The position numbers were made by a program, and so were the translations under genes. DNA of 5,595 nt from Pseudomonadota bacterium. Its GTDB lineage: Bacteria; Pseudomonadota; Alphaproteobacteria; Acetobacterales; Acetobacteraceae. Positions 1 to 5,328 of the stretch are shown piece after piece (within the stretch, counting starts at the first letter, position 1; every line of letters starts with the position of its first letter). Location: positions 1 through 5,595 of the forward strand of contig JAKAZJ010000161.1 of the NCBI GenBank assembly GCA_021826565.1, written 5' to 3'. A model generated the notes under the pieces. The model worked only from the letters and a program-made list of their open reading frames with translations, was not told the origin of the DNA and ran no database searches.

Positions 1-287
1 CCCTGCTGCCCGGACCGATCGCCGCCACTCTGCTGACCCTGATCGCCCGCCTGCTGGCCGTTCCCCTGCTGCCCGGACTGGTCGCCGCCGTTCTGCTGGC
101 CCTGATTGCCCGCCTGCTGGCCGTCGCCCTGCTGCCCGGACTGGCCGCCACCGCTCTGCTGGCCCTGATCGCCCGCCTGCTGCCCGCCGCCTTGCTGCCC
201 GCCGCCTTGCTGCCAGGACTGGCCGCCGCCGCTCTGCTGACCCTGATCGCCCGCCTGCTGGCCGCTACCCTGTTGCCCGGATTGATC
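1..287 (-). repeat. 63-bp in-frame tandem repeat coding a 21-residue Gln/Gly unit
   Basis: Read on the minus strand, the units are 287-225 (63 bp), 224-147 (78 bp), 146-84 (63 bp), 83-21 (63 bp) and the start of a fifth at 20-1. Each unit encodes [D/G]-Q-S-G-Q-Q-G-x-G-Q-Q-A-G-[D/N]-Q-G-Q-Q-x-G-G. Unit 2 is longer by one extra GGGQQ block (15 bp) and has Trp (residue 135) where the others have Gly. Unit lengths are all multiples of three, so the pilin frame is kept. Differences between units include both synonymous and D/N/G/S changes. The array continues beyond the left edge. Confidence 0.9.
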
Positions 288-617
288 GCCACCGCTTTGC
301 TGGGCCTGACCGCCGCTTGATCCGCTTCCCGACCCGCTTCCGGACCCGCTCGTCAAGCTTCCGCCGGCCGACGCCAGATTTTGCCCAGCCGCCGCCGCCA
401 GCGCCGCTACCTGGGCGATCCGCGCCGAGATCGCGTTGAACTTCTCGAATTCCGGCGTGGCGACCCGCACCGCACCGCCGAGCACCGTCATGCCGACATA
501 CGAGGCCAGCAACGCATACTCCACCGCCGCGATCCCGCGCCGGTCGCGCAGCATTCGCAGAACGCCCCGGCGTCGCGGCTGCGCGGCACGAAGATACGAA
601 CGGAGAGAGAGGTCCAT
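1..617 (-). CDS. Flp-like type IVb pilin with Gln/Gly-rich repeat tail (3' end outside window)
   Basis: The first 205 codons are visible, from ATG at 617 to the left edge, with no stop. Residues 1-28 are a basic leader ending RDRRG. Residues 29-50 (IAAVEYALLASYVGMTVLGG and onward) are a hydrophobic helix carrying the Gly-x4-Glu-Tyr signature of Flp prepilins. Cleavage by a TadV-type prepilin peptidase would be expected after G28. Residues 51-80 form a short helix as in ordinary Flp pilins (about 50-70 aa in total), but the protein then continues into a Ser/Gly linker (85-103) and a Gln/Gly/Asp repeat domain from about residue 104 to the edge. An AGGG motif (627-630 on the complement) lies 9 bases before the ATG. 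By family, the product would be exported and anchored or assembled by a Tad secretion system, but no tad genes are visible. TadE-like minor pilins are an alternative because their N-terminal motif is similar. The pilin-like N-terminus is well supported; the role of the tail is unknown. Confidence 0.75.
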   Translation of the reverse strand, partial: MDLSLRSYLRAAQPRRRGVLRMLRDRRGIAAVEYALLASYVGMTVLGGAVRVATPEFEKFNAISARIAQVAALAAAAGQNLASAGGSLTSGSGSGSGSGSSGGQAQQSGGDQSGQQGSGQQAGDQGQQSGGGQSWQQGGGQQGGGQQAGDQGQQSGGGQSGQQGDGQQAGNQGQQNGGDQSGQQGNGQQAGDQGQQSGGDRSGQQ

Positions 618-791
618 AATATGACACCCTGCCAAGGAGAGCACTGCTCGATGGGTGAGGGATAACGGAGAACCCCTGACAGGGCAGTTACAAATCCGGG
701 CAAGTCGCAAAAATGCACCCCGGGTCAAAATCGCGCCTCTTGCCCCGGCCCCTTTCGTCCCTGTGCGAGGGCAGGCATAACGGCTTCATCC
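618..791. promoter_or_regulatory. Divergent intergenic region between the pilin gene and pyrD
   Basis: This 174-base gap must hold the promoters for both divergent genes. On the plus strand, CATAAC at 776-781 resembles a -10 box just 10 bases before the pyrD ATG, but I find no convincing -35 box. An 11-base palindrome, CCCTGACAGGG, lies at 674-684 and could be an operator or chance. No recognisable riboswitch or RNA gene is seen. Confidence 0.35.
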
Positions 792-1856
792 ATGCCATCC
801 CCTGGTCCCGGTCTCGCGCTGCGCCTGCTGCGCCGTCTCGACCCCGAGACCGCGCATCGTCTTGCGCTGACCGGTCTGCGCGCCGGCCTGGTTCGATCCG
901 CCGCCGCCGCCGATCCGATGCTGACCACCTCCGCACTGGGGCTACGCTTTGCCAGCCCGATCGGCCTGGCCGCCGGCTTCGACAAGGACGCAGTGGCGCT
1001 GGCGCCGCTGTCTCGCCTGGGTTTCGGCTTCCTGGAGGCCGGGACCGTCACGCCGCGCCCGCAGCCGGGCAATCCGCGCCCGCGATTGTTCCGCCTGGCC
1101 GCCGACCGCGGCGCAATCAATCGCATGGGGTTCAACAACCGGGGTCTGGCGGCGCTGCTGCCGCGGCTCGCGCGGCTATCGCCGCGGACGGTGCCGATCG
1201 GCGTCAATCTTGGCATCAACAAGGAAGGCGCCGATCCCGAGCGCGATTACCCGGCGCTGCTCGCCGCTGTCGCACCGCTGGCGGATTATGTGGTGGTGAA
1301 CGTGTCCTCGCCCAACACGCCCGGGCTGCGCGATCTGCAAGGGGAGGCGCGGCTCGCCGCGATCCTGGCCGCGATGACCGCCGCCGTGCCGAAGCGCCCG
1401 CCGCTGCTGGTGAAGATTGCGCCCGATCTGTCCGACGCCGCGCTGACCGGCGTGGTCGAGACGTGCATCGCCGCCGCCGTGGACGGGCTGATCGTGGCCA
1501 ACACGACGCTTGCCCGGCCGCTCGATCTCCGCGATCCGGCGGCGCGCGAGGCTGGCGGGCTGTCCGGCGCACCGCTGTTCCGCCGTGCCACCGCCGTGCT
1601 CGCACGCGCGCGCCTGCTGGCCGGCGAGCGATTGGTGCTGGTGGGGGTGGGCGGCGTGTTCTCGGGCGCGGACGCGCTGGCGAAGCTGCGGGCGGGGGCG
1701 TCGCTGGTGCAGCTTTACACCGGCTTCGCGTATGAGGGGCCGAGGCTGATCCCGCGCCTGAATCGCGACCTGGCGGCGGCGCTGCAAGCGGCCGGGTTCG
1801 CCTCGGTTGCGACGGCGGTCGGCACCGACACGGAACGAATGGCAGGGTGGGGATGA
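792..1856 (+). CDS. pyrD: Dihydroorotate dehydrogenase (quinone), class 2
   Basis: This enzyme oxidises dihydroorotate to orotate with FMN and passes electrons to the quinone pool, the fourth step of de novo pyrimidine synthesis, at the inner face of the cytoplasmic membrane. The 354 residues match the usual class 2 length. The N-terminal helices (about 1-40, with LDPETAHRLAL) are the class 2 membrane/quinone extension. Family motifs follow in order: PIGLAAGFDKDA (56-67), the GTVTPRPQPGNPRPRLFRL block (84-102), NRMGFNN (110-116), VNLGINK (138-144), NVSSPNTPGLR (170-180) with catalytic Ser173, LLVKIAPDL (205-213), ANTT (236-239), and the phosphate-binding GVGGV (285-289) with LYTGFAYEGP. The ATG at 792 gives a normal N-terminus, but no good Shine-Dalgarno precedes it; the purine-rich GAGGGCAGG ends 16 bases upstream. 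The stop overlaps the start of the HAD gene, so the two are probably co-transcribed. Confidence 0.97.
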   Translation: MPSPGPGLALRLLRRLDPETAHRLALTGLRAGLVRSAAAADPMLTTSALGLRFASPIGLAAGFDKDAVALAPLSRLGFGFLEAGTVTPRPQPGNPRPRLFRLAADRGAINRMGFNNRGLAALLPRLARLSPRTVPIGVNLGINKEGADPERDYPALLAAVAPLADYVVVNVSSPNTPGLRDLQGEARLAAILAAMTAAVPKRPPLLVKIAPDLSDAALTGVVETCIAAAVDGLIVANTTLARPLDLRDPAAREAGGLSGAPLFRRATAVLARARLLAGERLVLVGVGGVFSGADALAKLRAGASLVQLYTGFAYEGPRLIPRLNRDLAAALQAAGFASVATAVGTDTERMAGWG

Positions 1857-2725
1857 TGCGGCATCTGGACGGTTTTGCCCCGCTCGCGGCGCGCTATGAC
1901 GGGTTCATCCTGGATTTATGGGGGGTGATCCATGACGGCGTGACCGCTTTCCCGCACGCGGTGGACTGCCTGGCGCGGCTGCGCGCGACCGGGAAACCCA
2001 CCTTGCTGCTGTCCAACGTGCCGCGGCCGAACGCGGCGGTGCAGCACCTGATGCGCGGGATGGGGATCGACGACGGCCTCTACACCCATATCCTGACCAG
2101 CGGGGAGGCGGTGCGGCGCGCCCTGTCCGACCCGCCGGACCTGTGGTGGACCGAGCTCGGGACCCGCCTGTTCCATCTCGGGCCGGCGCGCGACCGGCCG
2201 GTGTTCGAGGGACTGGACGCCTACACCGACGTGGCGGACCCGGAGACGGCGGATTTCGTCCTGAACACAGGGCCGGACGACCATCTGGACCCGACCGAGC
2301 TTGCCGCGTTCGAGCCGGTCCTGGTCGCCGCCGCCCGACACCGGCTGAAGATGATCTGCGCCAATCCCGACCTGGCCGTGATCCGCGGCGGCAAGCGCGT
2401 GTTATGTGCCGGCGCGCTGGCGCAGCGCTATCAGGAGCTGGGCGGGGACGTGCGCGCGCTGGGCAAGCCGGACCCGGCGATCTACCAGCCGGCGCTGGCT
2501 GCGCTTGGCGTACCGGCGGCGCGCGTGCTGGCGGTGGGCGACGCGCTGCATACGGATATCGCCGGCGCGGCTGGTGTGGGGCTGGACGCCTGTTGGGTGC
2601 TGGGCGGGCTGCACGCGCGCGAACTGGCGGGGCCGGACGGAACGCCGGACCGCACCCTGGCCGATGCCGCGGCCAGGCGCGCCGGGGCTGCTCCGGTCGC
2701 CGCGATGGCGCGCTTTGCCTGGTGA
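1853..2725 (+). CDS. TIGR01459-type HAD class IIA hydrolase
   Basis: This is a HAD-superfamily protein of 290 residues with the class IIA (NagD-like) layout, a cap domain lying between motifs II and III. Motif I is DLWGVIHDG (21-29), with nucleophile Asp21. Motif II is LLLSN (51-55). Motif III is GKPDPAIY (204-211), with Lys205. Motif IV is VGDALHTDIAGA (228-239), with Asp230 and Asp235. The second Asp of the usual DxD in motif I is Trp23; as I recall, this is typical of the TIGR01459 group, whose substrate is unknown. Phosphatase activity on a sugar phosphate or nucleotide is therefore only a guess. ATG codons at 1853 (overlapping the pyrD TGA as ATGA) and 1856 are both plausible starts, with AGGG at 1844-1847 at 5 and 8 bases. 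A GTG at 1847 lies inside that ribosome-binding motif and is less likely. Tight coupling to pyrD suggests a metabolic link to nucleotides, not proven. Confidence 0.9.
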   Translation: MMRHLDGFAPLAARYDGFILDLWGVIHDGVTAFPHAVDCLARLRATGKPTLLLSNVPRPNAAVQHLMRGMGIDDGLYTHILTSGEAVRRALSDPPDLWWTELGTRLFHLGPARDRPVFEGLDAYTDVADPETADFVLNTGPDDHLDPTELAAFEPVLVAAARHRLKMICANPDLAVIRGGKRVLCAGALAQRYQELGGDVRALGKPDPAIYQPALAALGVPAARVLAVGDALHTDIAGAAGVGLDACWVLGGLHARELAGPDGTPDRTLADAAARRAGAAPVAAMARFAW

Positions 2726-2757
2726 CGCACCGCGGCCGGTCGCGGCGCGGTTCTCAT

Positions 2758-2781
2758 ATGCGGTGCGACCGCGCACCGCAT
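2758..2781. other. 10-bp perfect hairpin between the HAD gene and tRNA-His
   Basis: ATGCGGTGCG (2758-2767) and CGCACCGCAT (2772-2781) are perfect inverted repeats with a 4-base loop, ACCG. It starts 32 bases after the HAD stop codon. There is no T-tract after it on either strand, so it is not a standard intrinsic terminator. It may still stabilise the 3' end of the pyrD-HAD mRNA, aid factor-dependent termination, or act as a protein-binding site, because its last base is the first base of the candidate tRNA promoter -35 box. Confidence 0.5.
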
Positions 2782-2810
2782 TGACGGCACCGCCGCACAG
2801 GCCCTAAACG
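2781..2810 (+). promoter_or_regulatory. Candidate sigma70-type promoter of tRNA-His
   Basis: TTGACG at 2781-2786 matches five of six consensus -35 bases. CTAAAC at 2804-2809 (spacer 17) or TAAACG at 2805-2810 (spacer 18) is a fair -10 box. Transcription would start near 2816, a few bases before the mature tRNA 5' end. Position and spacing are good; the -10 match is moderate. Confidence 0.5.
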
Positions 2811-2823
2811 CCTCCCCGCGGAT

Positions 2824-2900
2824 GGCGGGCGTAGCTCAGTTGGTAGAGCGCCAGGTTGTGGTCTTGGATGCCGTGGGTTCGAGTCCCATCGCTCGCCCCA
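2824..2900 (+). tRNA. tRNA-His (anticodon GTG), CCA encoded
   Basis: A full cloverleaf can be drawn. The acceptor stem is GCGGGCG (2825-2831) with CGCTCGC (2890-2896), containing one G-T wobble. The D arm is GCTC/GAGC (2834-2837 with 2846-2849). The anticodon stem is CCAGG/CTTGG around the loop TTGTGGT (2856-2862), with anticodon GTG at 2858-2860. The variable loop is five bases and the T arm is GTGGG/CCCAT around TTCGAGT. The discriminator is C (2897), followed by encoded CCA (2898-2900). G2824 supplies the extra G-1 that pairs with C73, the main identity element for bacterial histidyl-tRNA synthetase. The 2901-2999 stretch after it holds nothing I can recognise. Confidence 0.97.
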
Positions 2901-2999
2901 TCCCGCCCCGTCATGGCAGCATCACGTTTCATACGCCGCCGCCGCGGGCCAGCCCGGCGCGCCATCCGAATCGGTTCAAGCAGCGTAAGGCGGGGGACC

Positions 3000-3034
3000 A
3001 AAAGGCAGCGGGCCGGGTGACCGGCCCTGGTGCC
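3000..3034 (-). terminator. Rho-independent terminator of the CHAP gene
   Basis: On the minus strand, starting 6 bases after the CHAP stop codon, a stem GGGCCGG/CCGGCCC (7 bp, 4-base loop; 3010-3016 with 3021-3027) is extended by a GGCA/TGCC outer stem (3004-3007 with 3031-3034) across a small internal loop. TTTT follows at once (3003-3000 on the complement). The T-tract is short but well placed. On the plus strand no T-tract follows, so it would not stop tRNA-His transcription efficiently by this mechanism. Confidence 0.75.
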
Positions 3035-3039
3035 GATGG

Positions 3040-4122
3040 CTATCCGCGATGCACGATCCCGTGCCGGACCACCACGCGATGGATCGGCGCATGGCGCAGG
3101 ATCACGTGCGCCATGCGCCGATAGGTCACGTGATGCACGTAGCTGACATGAAGCCGGTGGCCCAGTTGGGCGGGCCAGTGCGGCGGCGCGGGCAGATGCT
3201 CGGGCGCCATCGCTTCCTGAACGCCGCCACCGTACGGGTGCAGCGCGCGCAAATGCGCCGGAGGCGCGTTGGTCGCGATCTCGGGTGCCGGGGCACGGCT
3301 GGCCAGCAGGGTACCGGTGTCCGGACGATCGTAGATGAAGCCATAGGTGGGATAAACCGACCCGAACCTGCCGCCGCCGATCGCCACGCGCACGTCTGAC
3401 CAGTTGTTGTCCTCGGACACGTCGATCACCGGGACACCGCGCGTGATGCGCCCGTAATCGCCCCAGTTGGCCTGATCCACTTCGATTTCACGCCGGTTGA
3501 TGACGCGGGCCACCACGGCGACGTGACCCAGGCGCATCCGTCCATTGGCGCGAAACGCCAGCACGCTGCCCGGGACCGGAGCGTCACCGCGGGCGTAGCG
3601 GCCGGCCGCGTTGTGCCACCAGGCATAGGCATCGCCCGCGATATCCATGCCGGTGGCGGCGCGGGCGAACGGCACGCAGGACATGCGCGGGCCATAGGCA
3701 ACGGCGGAATGCCAAACGGGCCGGCGGCGCACGATAGCGCGCAGCACGGGACGACGGAGGATGGCGCGATGCCACGCGACCCGGCGAATCGCCGGGCGAC
3801 GCTCAACCGGGGCCAGATGCACCGGCGGATGCCAGATCACCCGTCGCGCGATCACCCGGCGCGCGATCGGTTGCACCACGTGTTGGCTGACGATCCGCTG
3901 CACCACGCGCTTGCCGGCCACGATCCGCCCAACCACACGCTTTCGGGCGATGGCGTGCCGCGCCACCGGGAGGCGCGAATCGGCCGCGCGGGCGGGGCCG
4001 ACCATCAAGCCGAAGCACACAAGGCTGAGCATCCCGAGCAACAAGGTACTCATCACGCGGCTGCCAGCGACACGATACTTCGAAAATCGCACGAGCAGTC
4101 GCGCGCCAAGCCTGCCTGTCAT
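3040..4122 (-). CDS. Secreted CHAP-domain protein (putative peptidoglycan amidase/endopeptidase)
   Basis: This 360-residue protein is probably exported. Residues 24-46 (MSTLLLGMLSLVCFGLMV then GPARA) form a signal-peptide core ending in an AxA-type site before ADS, preceded by a long basic n-region. Residues 50-145 are an Arg/Val/His-rich linker with 10-residue near-repeats. The CHAP domain spans about 145-265: SCVPFAR holds the likely nucleophile Cys149, then GDAYAWWHNAAG (163-174), PGSVLAFR, LGHVAVV with His200, and EVDQANWG (214-221), where Asp216 or Asn219 would be the third active-site residue. The family cleaves amide bonds in peptidoglycan. The last 40 residues are rich in His and Arg. 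GAGGG lies 9 bases before the ATG at 4122. Starting at Met24 would remove the positive n-region and has no good ribosome site. The cell-wall target and the role of the basic regions are unknown. Confidence 0.88.
   Translation of the reverse strand: MTGRLGARLLVRFSKYRVAGSRVMSTLLLGMLSLVCFGLMVGPARAADSRLPVARHAIARKRVVGRIVAGKRVVQRIVSQHVVQPIARRVIARRVIWHPPVHLAPVERRPAIRRVAWHRAILRRPVLRAIVRRRPVWHSAVAYGPRMSCVPFARAATGMDIAGDAYAWWHNAAGRYARGDAPVPGSVLAFRANGRMRLGHVAVVARVINRREIEVDQANWGDYGRITRGVPVIDVSEDNNWSDVRVAIGGGRFGSVYPTYGFIYDRPDTGTLLASRAPAPEIATNAPPAHLRALHPYGGGVQEAMAPEHLPAPPHWPAQLGHRLHVSYVHHVTYRRMAHVILRHAPIHRVVVRHGIVHRG
3883..3942 (-). repeat. Two 30-bp imperfect tandem repeats inside the CHAP gene
   Basis: They encode residues 61-80, KRVVGRIVAG followed by KRVVQRIVSQ, with 7 of 10 residues identical. 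The same pattern decays further downstream (HVVQPIARRV, IARRVIW), which suggests that the basic linker grew by short duplications. Confidence 0.7.
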
Positions 4123-4144
4123 GCCAGCATACCCTCGATATCGT

Positions 4145-4163
4145 CCCCAGACCCTTCCTGGGG
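4145..4163. other. 6-bp hairpin upstream of the CHAP gene
   Basis: CCCCAG (4145-4150) and CTGGGG (4158-4163) form a perfect inverted repeat with a 7-base loop, 23 bases before the CHAP start codon. It may be part of the mRNA leader or an operator next to the candidate promoter. It is too close to the start to be a terminator for an upstream gene with any confidence, and no T-tract follows. Confidence 0.35.
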
Positions 4164-4189
4164 TATCAACAGGCTTGCGTCTCTGACAA
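4162..4189 (-). promoter_or_regulatory. Weak candidate promoter of the CHAP gene
   Basis: On the minus strand, TTGTCA (4189-4184) is a good -35 box and GATACC (4167-4162) a poor -10 box, 16 bases apart, giving a leader of about 30 bases containing the GAGGG ribosome site. The 177-base gap upstream (4123-4299) also contains the palindrome TATCGCGATA (4195-4204) and further GACAAC copies at 4245-4250 and 4263-4268. It separates this gene from the RidA operon and is AT-richer than its surroundings, so a promoter here is likely, but the exact boxes are uncertain. Confidence 0.3.
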
Positions 4190-4299
4190 CCCTTTATCGC
4201 GATACTGTGGCGAAAACGACGCAGTTTGTCGGTTTGGCCCTGTGGACAACCTAAGGTAGCGGGACAACGGTCCTATTCGGTGCGCGATTCGCCCCGCGC

Positions 4300-4650
4300 C
4301 TATTTGCAGGCGGTCACCATGATTTCCACCAGCAGTCGCGGATCGGCCAGCTCGGCCTGCACGCAGGCGCGGGCTGGCGCACCGGCCGGGGGCAGCCAGG
4401 CGGTCCACAACGCATTCATCGCCGGGCGGTCGGTGATGTGTTTCAACCAGATCTGCGCGGTCAGCAGGCGGGTCTTGTCGGTACCGTGCGCTTCCAGCAG
4501 GGCATCGATCTGCGCCAGGATCTCGGCGGTCTGGCCGGCAACATCCTTGGCGGGGTCATCCGCGGTGATACCGGCCAGATAGACGAAGCCGTGGAACTCG
4601 ACGGCCTTGGACAGAATGGCGTTCGGGTCGGTGCGGAGAATCTTGCTCAC
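4300..4650 (-). CDS. RidA family (YjgF/YER057c/UK114) protein
   Basis: RidA proteins are small homotrimeric cytosolic enzymes that hydrolyse reactive enamine/imine intermediates, such as 2-aminoacrylate from PLP enzymes, to ketoacids. The protein has 116 residues (the usual range is about 115-130) from the GTG start at 4650. Family marks, in this numbering, are FVYLAG (22-27), QTAEILAQIDALL (40-52), MNALWTAW (78-85), PARACVQAEL (92-101) with Arg94 at the position of the substrate-carboxylate-binding Arg of RidA, and LLVEIMVTA (106-114) with Glu109. The GTG is preferred because AAGGAG lies 6 bases upstream of it; an in-frame ATG at 4665 would place that ribosome site inside the coding region. 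The gene follows the methyltransferase by 90 bases and may share its transcript. The family has many subgroups with unknown substrates, so the exact reaction is not assigned. Confidence 0.92.
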   Translation of the reverse strand: MSKILRTDPNAILSKAVEFHGFVYLAGITADDPAKDVAGQTAEILAQIDALLEAHGTDKTRLLTAQIWLKHITDRPAMNALWTAWLPPAGAPARACVQAELADPRLLVEIMVTACK

Positions 4651-4656
4651 CTGCGG

Positions 4657-4662
4657 CTCCTT
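4657..4662 (-). promoter_or_regulatory. Shine-Dalgarno that fixes the RidA start
   Basis: AAGGAG on the minus strand, 6 bases before GTG at 4650, is the strongest ribosome-binding site in the window. It supports the GTG over the ATG at 4665, which would have only a C-rich, purine-poor upstream sequence. Confidence 0.8.
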
Positions 4663-4740
4663 CATGGGACGGGACGCGGTTGTAGGGGTGGCGGCGGCGC
4701 TGCGGCAAGCCTGCGCCGGCTTTCAAACCAGGACCCGACC

Positions 4741-5328
4741 TCAACGGCGGGTCAGCATCGCGGGTTGCTCACCATGCAGGCTGGGGTGCGGAACCAGCGG
4801 CGGCAACGCATCCGGCCACGCCCATAAAGCGACCGGAAACAATTCCCGCATCGCCGGCACCGGGCAGTCGAAGGGCGGGCCGCCGGGACCACCTGTCTGC
4901 ATGAACAGCGCGAACAGCCGCCCGCCCGGGCGCAGCCACACGGCCAGCCGAGCGGCGTAATCGGGGCGCAGCGCCGGCGGCAGTGCGCACAGGCAGGTCT
5001 GGTCGTAGATCGCGTCGTAGGGCTGCTCCGGCTTATGGGCGAACAAATCGCCCTGGATCGCGCGGGCGACGGCGGCGAACGGCGCCAGCCGCGCGGCTTG
5101 TACCGCCACCGCGCTGGGGGCGATGTCCAGCACCGTCACATCGAACCCGGCTTCCGCCAGGGCCAGCGGCTCGGCGCTGCGCCCGGCACCCGGGATCAGG
5201 ATGCGGCCCGGGGCGACGAGCCCGGCGCCCCGCCAGGCCACAAACGCGGGGTGCGGCCCCGGACGCTCCCAACCCGTGGTGCCGGCCTGATAGCGGGATT
5301 CCCAATCCAGTGCTTGCGTTTCGGTCAC
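4741..5328 (-). CDS. TPMT-like SAM-dependent methyltransferase
   Basis: This is a 195-residue class I methyltransferase of the thiopurine S-methyltransferase family (TPMT/HOL-like), cytosolic and SAM-dependent. Residues 9-27 (WESRYQAGTTGWERPGPHP) are the N-terminal family signature. ILIPGAGRS (43-51) is the SAM-binding loop, VLDIAPSAV (66-74) carries the acidic ribose-binding Asp68, and GDLF (93-96) is followed by the family motif YDAIYDQTCLCALPP (104-118). RPGGRLFALFM (133-143) then GGPGGPPF is the next strand and the substrate-side loop. Members methylate small thiols, halides, metalloids or thiopurines; the substrate here cannot be told from sequence. The GTG start at 5328 overlaps the stop of the YgfZ gene (GTGA), with GGAG 8 bases upstream, so translation is probably coupled. 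The C-terminus (to 195) looks complete, though shorter than the roughly 200-230 residues of some relatives. Confidence 0.88.
   Translation of the reverse strand: MTETQALDWESRYQAGTTGWERPGPHPAFVAWRGAGLVAPGRILIPGAGRSAEPLALAEAGFDVTVLDIAPSAVAVQAARLAPFAAVARAIQGDLFAHKPEQPYDAIYDQTCLCALPPALRPDYAARLAVWLRPGGRLFALFMQTGGPGGPPFDCPVPAMRELFPVALWAWPDALPPLVPHPSLHGEQPAMLTRR

Noticed and set aside
1..300. CRISPR array or non-coding satellite
   Set aside because: The repeats are contiguous without unique spacers, vary between units and keep a reading frame joined to a pilin domain.
265..627. 120-codon minus-strand open frame with a GTG start overlapping the pilin gene
   Set aside because: A different frame from the pilin; it lacks the leader, helix and regular repeat, and its Arg/Gly-rich translation looks like a GC-rich shadow.
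713..1735. 340-codon plus-strand open frame overlapping pyrD
   Set aside because: Low-complexity Arg/Ala/Gly translation without family motifs; it is an alternate frame of GC-rich pyrD, which has all class 2 motifs.
2804..3001. 65-codon minus-strand open frame containing DGTRTHGIQ and LYQLSYA
   Set aside because: The common false protein from the reverse strand of a tRNA gene.
3004..3034. Bidirectional terminator also serving tRNA-His
   Set aside because: No T-tract follows the stem on the plus strand, and it is over 100 bases from the tRNA.
2822..3124. 100-codon plus-strand open frame beginning MAGVAQLVERQ
   Set aside because: This is the well-known false protein produced by translating a tRNA gene; it covers tRNA-His.
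3523..4254. 243-codon plus-strand open frame opposite the CHAP gene
   Set aside because: Antisense shadow with His/Arg/Ala-rich translation and no recognisable domain; the minus-strand frame has a signal peptide, the CHAP motifs, a ribosome site and a terminator.
4707..4722. Hairpin AAGCC/GGCTT between the methyltransferase and RidA genes as a terminator
   Set aside because: The stem is only 5 bp and no T-tract follows, so it does not justify splitting the likely operon.
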